The notes beneath the pieces are model-generated. The model made no database searches. It saw nothing but the letters and a program-made list of their open reading frames with translations, and was not told where the DNA came from. 64,000 bases of DNA from CAYMZZ01 sp046297935 (GTDB lineage Bacteria > Bacteroidota > Bacteroidia > Chitinophagales > Chitinophagaceae): the NCBI GenBank assembly GCA_046297935.1, contig JBKBHA010000016.1, positions 1-64,000 of the forward strand, written 5' to 3'. Numbering within the stretch: the first letter of the stretch is position 1; each line of letters begins with the position of its first letter. A program made the position numbers and the translations under genes. This document shows, piece by piece, positions 60,872 to 64,000 of this stretch.

Positions 60872-61606
60872 ATGCTGAGAATTCTTATTACTGCTTTGGG
60901 GATCGTCTTTTTGATGTCCAGTTGTTCAAGCCTTCGGCCGGTAAGTAAAGCACCGGTAGCTTCTTCAACTGCCTCTACCACAAAGGCTCGCACGGGTCAA
61001 TCGGATCCGAAGTTTCTGGATGAAATCAGTGTGGAGCCGGAAGGATCGGTGGTAAAGGTTAAAAAAGAAAATAATACTAACTCGCGCAAGGCCTCAGGTC
61101 AGGCTGCGGCAGGATCCGATGTGAACCGCTATCTCAACCGCTCTTCGGCTGCCGAAACTGCTTCACCTGTTCAATTAAAATATGCAGTACTGTTAAATAC
61201 CGAGGTGGAACACCTGGTTGATCAACGCCTGCTGGAACATGTGGACGAGTGGTATGGCACGCCTTACCGCCTGGGTGGCAGTACAAAGAAGGGAATCGAC
61301 TGTTCTGCCTTTGTGCAGGCTGTATACCTTTCCGCTTTCGCAGTAAATGTACCGCGCACCGCGCGCGAGCAGTATAAATCTGCCCGCATAGTGTCGGCCA
61401 CCGAACTTCGCGAAGGCGATCTCGTTTTCTTCAATACCACAGGTGGCGTATCGCATGTGGGAATCTATCTGCAGAACAACAAATTCATACACGCCTCCTC
61501 CTCTCAGGGTGTTACGGTCAGCGATTTGTTTGACCCATACTACCTCAAACGCTATATCGGCGCAGGACGAATTGAACGTCCACAGGCAGTGAATCAGGCT
61601 CCGTGA
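60872..61606 (+). CDS. NlpC/P60 cell-wall hydrolase, lipoprotein
   Basis: A 244-residue protein. The signal sequence ends in the lipobox LMSSC with Cys18, so it is membrane-anchored. A linker of about 90 residues rich in Ser, Ala and Lys precedes the NlpC/P60 domain: GIDCSAFVQAVY with the catalytic Cys144, GVSHVGIYL with His195, and KFIHASS with His207 as the third residue. Such enzymes cleave peptide cross-links in peptidoglycan. Convergent with the flippase gene. Confidence 0.92.
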   Translation: MLRILITALGIVFLMSSCSSLRPVSKAPVASSTASTTKARTGQSDPKFLDEISVEPEGSVVKVKKENNTNSRKASGQAAAGSDVNRYLNRSSAAETASPVQLKYAVLLNTEVEHLVDQRLLEHVDEWYGTPYRLGGSTKKGIDCSAFVQAVYLSAFAVNVPRTAREQYKSARIVSATELREGDLVFFNTTGGVSHVGIYLQNNKFIHASSSQGVTVSDLFDPYYLKRYIGAGRIERPQAVNQAP

Positions 61607-61690
61607 CCTTATTCAACGAAAGTTGTTGAGTGAGTGAATTCGCCCCGATTGTAATCAACTTCTTAAATTCCCAATTATCAAATGGCTTTA

Positions 61691-63196
61691 TCAGCCTTTG
61701 AAGTTGATTCGTTTACGAATGGCGGCAACCACCGGCTCAGCGTCAGGAGTAATTCGGAAAAAGATAGTACCGCCTGCGTAGAGTGCGCAAAACACGATGC
61801 TTCTGACGACAAGTCCCACAAATCCGTTCATATTTTGGAACAGCAGATAGCTGACCAGGAAAGCCAGTCCTGCCAATAGTAGCGCCTGCAGCGTGCCGCG
61901 ATTAAAGGGCATAAGCTGGAATTTTTTCCAGAGAAAAATAAAACGGATCAGATTGTAAAGGCCAATGGCCACGAGGTTGGCAATGGCTGGGCCAATGATA
62001 TCAAATTGTCGGGCCAGCAAAATTGAAAGTGGAAGCATGATCAATAGCAGGATCACACCACTGATCAGTTCGAATCGCCAGTAAGTGGAAGTGCCAATGA
62101 TTTCGGCATTAAGACCGGTGCCCATTTCCACCACTCTGGTGGCTCCCAAAATCAGAAAGGCAGAAAATCCCAGGAGAAAATCGTTCTTTAGGTGAAATGT
62201 AATAATGGCGTCCTGATAGTTTAATGCTATCAGTAAAAACAGGCCGAGCGAAAAAATGAGCTGGTTGAGTGAGGAACGTTGATAAATGCGTTGCAGTTTC
62301 TCCCGGTCTTTATCTTTCCAGCCCCGGGAAAGGGCAGGGATGGCGGCGGCAACAATTGCCCGCTTGGGTGCCAGGATAACACCAGCCATCAACTGTGCTA
62401 AACCGAAAATGCCGGCTTTCGCCAATCCGTCGTCGAGAATAGATGCAATGACCAGCTGGTCAAATACCTGCGCAATGGTGAAAATCAGGAATCCGGAATA
62501 GAGAAATATGGAGAACGAGGCAATTTTTCGAAATAAGCGCCGCGATACTTTACTAACGGTACTGGTAAAATGAATCCGTTTGGTCCATATTAAATAAACC
62601 AACAGCGTAAGCGCAATGGCAGGATAGGTAAACGAATAGAGTTTGATGAACAGATCAAAATCAGGAATTACGTTGAAAATAAACAACACGATCAACAGGG
62701 TAATGATGAGTCGCCATTGCACTTCCTTTAAGAAATTGGTCAGGACCGGTTTGCCTACATTCCAGGTAAACACTTCCAAAATGCTGAAAATAGTGAGGCC
62801 AAAACCTAAAGGGAAAATCCAGAAATAATAGTTTACCAGGTCGGGTGCATTCTCTGAATATTTTCGAATAACCAGATCTCTGAATGCCCAGCCGCCGATG
62901 CAAACAAGCGCAAACCCGATCAGTCCCGCCAAAAGGGCAAAACTGATCAGGTCATTTTGTTTGTCGGGCAAATGATCTTTATAGTAAGGAAAAAATTTCG
63001 CAATAACCGAAGGCATGGCAAAATTGGCAATGGCGGCCATCATTTGCGCAATGGCTACAAATATGCTGGTCAAACCATACTGGGCAGTGCTGAAATACTC
63101 CTCTACACCAAAGAAAAATGTATTAAGCAAACCCACGCCGAACCCCAGGTAAATAACAAGGGATGCAATGATGCTTTGCCGGCGGATTTGACTCAT
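61691..63196 (-). CDS. Flippase of the polysaccharide/lipid II (MOP) superfamily
   Basis: A 501-residue inner-membrane protein with 12 to 14 helices. MSQIRRQSIIASLVIYLGFGVGLLNTFFFG and IAAIANFAMPSVIAKFFPYYKD match the polysaccharide flippase pattern, and the pair of short helices around FGLAQLMAGVILAPKRAIVAAAIPALSRG is also typical. It probably moves lipid-linked sugars across the inner membrane; the substrate is unknown, and no glycosyltransferase genes lie in the window. The M1 peptidase gene starts upstream on the same strand, 30 bases away. Confidence 0.88.
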   Translation of the reverse strand: MSQIRRQSIIASLVIYLGFGVGLLNTFFFGVEEYFSTAQYGLTSIFVAIAQMMAAIANFAMPSVIAKFFPYYKDHLPDKQNDLISFALLAGLIGFALVCIGGWAFRDLVIRKYSENAPDLVNYYFWIFPLGFGLTIFSILEVFTWNVGKPVLTNFLKEVQWRLIITLLIVLFIFNVIPDFDLFIKLYSFTYPAIALTLLVYLIWTKRIHFTSTVSKVSRRLFRKIASFSIFLYSGFLIFTIAQVFDQLVIASILDDGLAKAGIFGLAQLMAGVILAPKRAIVAAAIPALSRGWKDKDREKLQRIYQRSSLNQLIFSLGLFLLIALNYQDAIITFHLKNDFLLGFSAFLILGATRVVEMGTGLNAEIIGTSTYWRFELISGVILLLIMLPLSILLARQFDIIGPAIANLVAIGLYNLIRFIFLWKKFQLMPFNRGTLQALLLAGLAFLVSYLLFQNMNGFVGLVVRSIVFCALYAGGTIFFRITPDAEPVVAAIRKRINFKG

Positions 63197-63225
63197 CGGA
63201 TAGTGGTTAGTGGTGAGTGGGAGGG
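63197..63225. repeat. AGTGGTTAGTGG words between two minus-strand genes
   Basis: A short tract of AGTGGTTAGTGGTGAGTGGG-type words (shown only as two units, AGTGGTTAGTGG and TGAGTGGGAGG) links the M1 peptidase stop to the flippase start. It belongs to the same family as the tracts at 10748-10950 and 27097-27182. Confidence 0.65.
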
Positions 63226-63226
63226 G

Positions 63227-64000
63227 TTAGTTTTTTTGGGTGTTGATATAAAAGTTGGGATCGGCTTTGATCTCGGTGGGCATTTTGCCATTGACAGTCA
63301 TGGTCTGCATTTTTTCGGTGGGTTTGATCCACACGTATTTTCCATTGATCCATATTTTCACCGGCATATCGAAGCCCTCCACTACCTGGCTCCAGCGGTA
63401 TTTGAGTTGATAGCTGTTGGTAGTACCAGCGCGGGTAGCCAGCTCGTATTCCAGAACAGGTATTCGCGTATCGCGCAGGTATTGATCAAATATCTTATTA
63501 AGCTTTTTACCCGACTGCTGAATGAAATAGCTTTCCACTTCTTTTGTGTTGGTGATGCTGTGGTAGAATTTTTCATTGAGACCGCGCAGGATCTGTTTGA
63601 ATTTGCTGTCGTTGTCGATAACCTGCCGGATAGTATGCAGCAGGTTGGCCCCTTTGAAATACATATCGCCGCTACCTTCCTTGTTCACACCATAGGGGCC
63701 GATAATGGTTTCTTTGTTTTCAATATTTTCCCGAAGACCGCGACAGTATTCATCGGCCGCCTTTTTACCATATTCGCATTCTACAAATAATACTTCTGAA
63801 TAGGTGGTAAAACCTTCATGCACCCACATATCGGCAATATCGCGCGTAGTGATATTATTGGCAAACCATTCGTGGCCTGTTTCATGAATGATGATATAGT
63901 CCCATTTGGTTCCCCAGCCGCTGCCCGACAAATCGGAGCCGAGGTAGCCATCGCGATATTGATTGCCGTAGGCAACGGCGCTCTGGTGTTCCATACCCAG
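63227..64000 (-). CDS. M1-family aminopeptidase, C-terminal part
   Basis: At least 258 residues, cut at the window end, so the N-terminal part and start are missing. The last bases of the window read on the minus strand as LGMEHQSAVAYGN, the GxMEN-type substrate motif of M1. Then HETGHEWFANN and, further on, HEGFTTYSEVLFVE give the zinc ligands His, His and Glu and the catalytic Glu. A short C-terminal part follows, much smaller than in the M1 protein at 43782-46157, so the two are only distant relatives. The stop codon at 63227 is followed by the flippase gene. Confidence 0.88.
   Translation of the reverse strand: MGMEHQSAVAYGNQYRDGYLGSDLSGSGWGTKWDYIIIHETGHEWFANNITTRDIADMWVHEGFTTYSEVLFVECEYGKKAADEYCRGLRENIENKETIIGPYGVNKEGSGDMYFKGANLLHTIRQVIDNDSKFKQILRGLNEKFYHSITNTKEVESYFIQQSGKKLNKIFDQYLRDTRIPVLEYELATRAGTTNSYQLKYRWSQVVEGFDMPVKIWINGKYVWIKPTEKMQTMTVNGKMPTEIKADPNFYINTQKN

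Noticed and set aside
1..64000. tRNA, rRNA, riboswitch and mobile-element genes
   Set aside because: No cloverleaf, no known riboswitch core and no transposase or integrase motifs were recognised by eye; a tRNAscan or covariance-model search would be decisive.

Overview
The window looks like chromosomal DNA of a Bacteroidota bacterium, most likely of the Chitinophagaceae or a close relative. Supporting signs are -7 promoter boxes of the TAnnTTTG type (upstream of infA, the SPFH gene, trxA, carA and others), families typical of the phylum (DUF6089 and DUF6702 proteins, many secreted peptidases, a futalosine-pathway menaquinone enzyme, a single-chain iron-sulfur serine dehydratase) and almost no Shine-Dalgarno signals. 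No tRNA, rRNA, CRISPR array, prophage or transposase gene was seen. The genus assignment is an inference.

Layout. 1-592: repeats. 593-7856: an outer-membrane DUF6089 protein, a lytic transglycosylase, and a compact minus-strand operon of secreted proteins (two M14-type carboxypeptidases, one with its zinc ligands lost, a possible papain-like peptidase and a lipoprotein). 7982-8386: a small unknown gene. 8611-12581: the end of the ribosomal protein cluster (infA-rpmJ-rpsM-rpsK-rpsD-rpoA-rplQ) with structured spacers, including a possible pseudoknot before rpsD (ribosomal protein S4). 12801-15374: ppc. 15458-24439: nitrogen assimilation block on the minus strand (gltB, gltD, amt, porin). 24606-36113: the complete branched-chain amino acid block on the minus strand, in transcription order leuA-leuC-leuD-leuB, an attenuator with a leader peptide, then ilvD-ilvB-ilvN-ilvC-ilvA. 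Ppc (oxaloacetate), GltBD/Amt (glutamate) and the Leu/Ilv enzymes together cover carbon skeletons, ammonium and amino-group supply for Ile, Val and Leu.

36321-43563: a helical-repeat protein, a PepSY-like lipoprotein, carA, a GNAT acetyltransferase, aroQ, a MORN-like protein, a secreted esterase and an SPFH protein with a small ribbon-helix-helix regulator. 43782-49343: M1 peptidase, HupE/UreJ-like membrane protein and DUF6702 protein, then a CBS-domain transporter-like protein and a PAP2 phosphatase. 49406-56271: a membrane sulfatase, sdaA, a CBS protein, mqnE and a nucleoside transporter. 56453-64000: trxA, dnaE, an NlpC/P60 lipoprotein, a flippase and a second M1 peptidase cut by the window end.

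The most interesting items are: (1) a leader peptide with nine consecutive Leu/Ile/Val codons, followed by a terminator and a competing antiterminator, in front of ilvD; (2) a possible H-type pseudoknot in front of rpsD; (3) intergenic spacers filled with several families of low-complexity word repeats and a roughly 150-base hairpin repeat present three times; (4) the secreted peptidase operon with a dead paralogue; (5) perfect -7 boxes only four bases before a start codon, suggesting leaderless messages.
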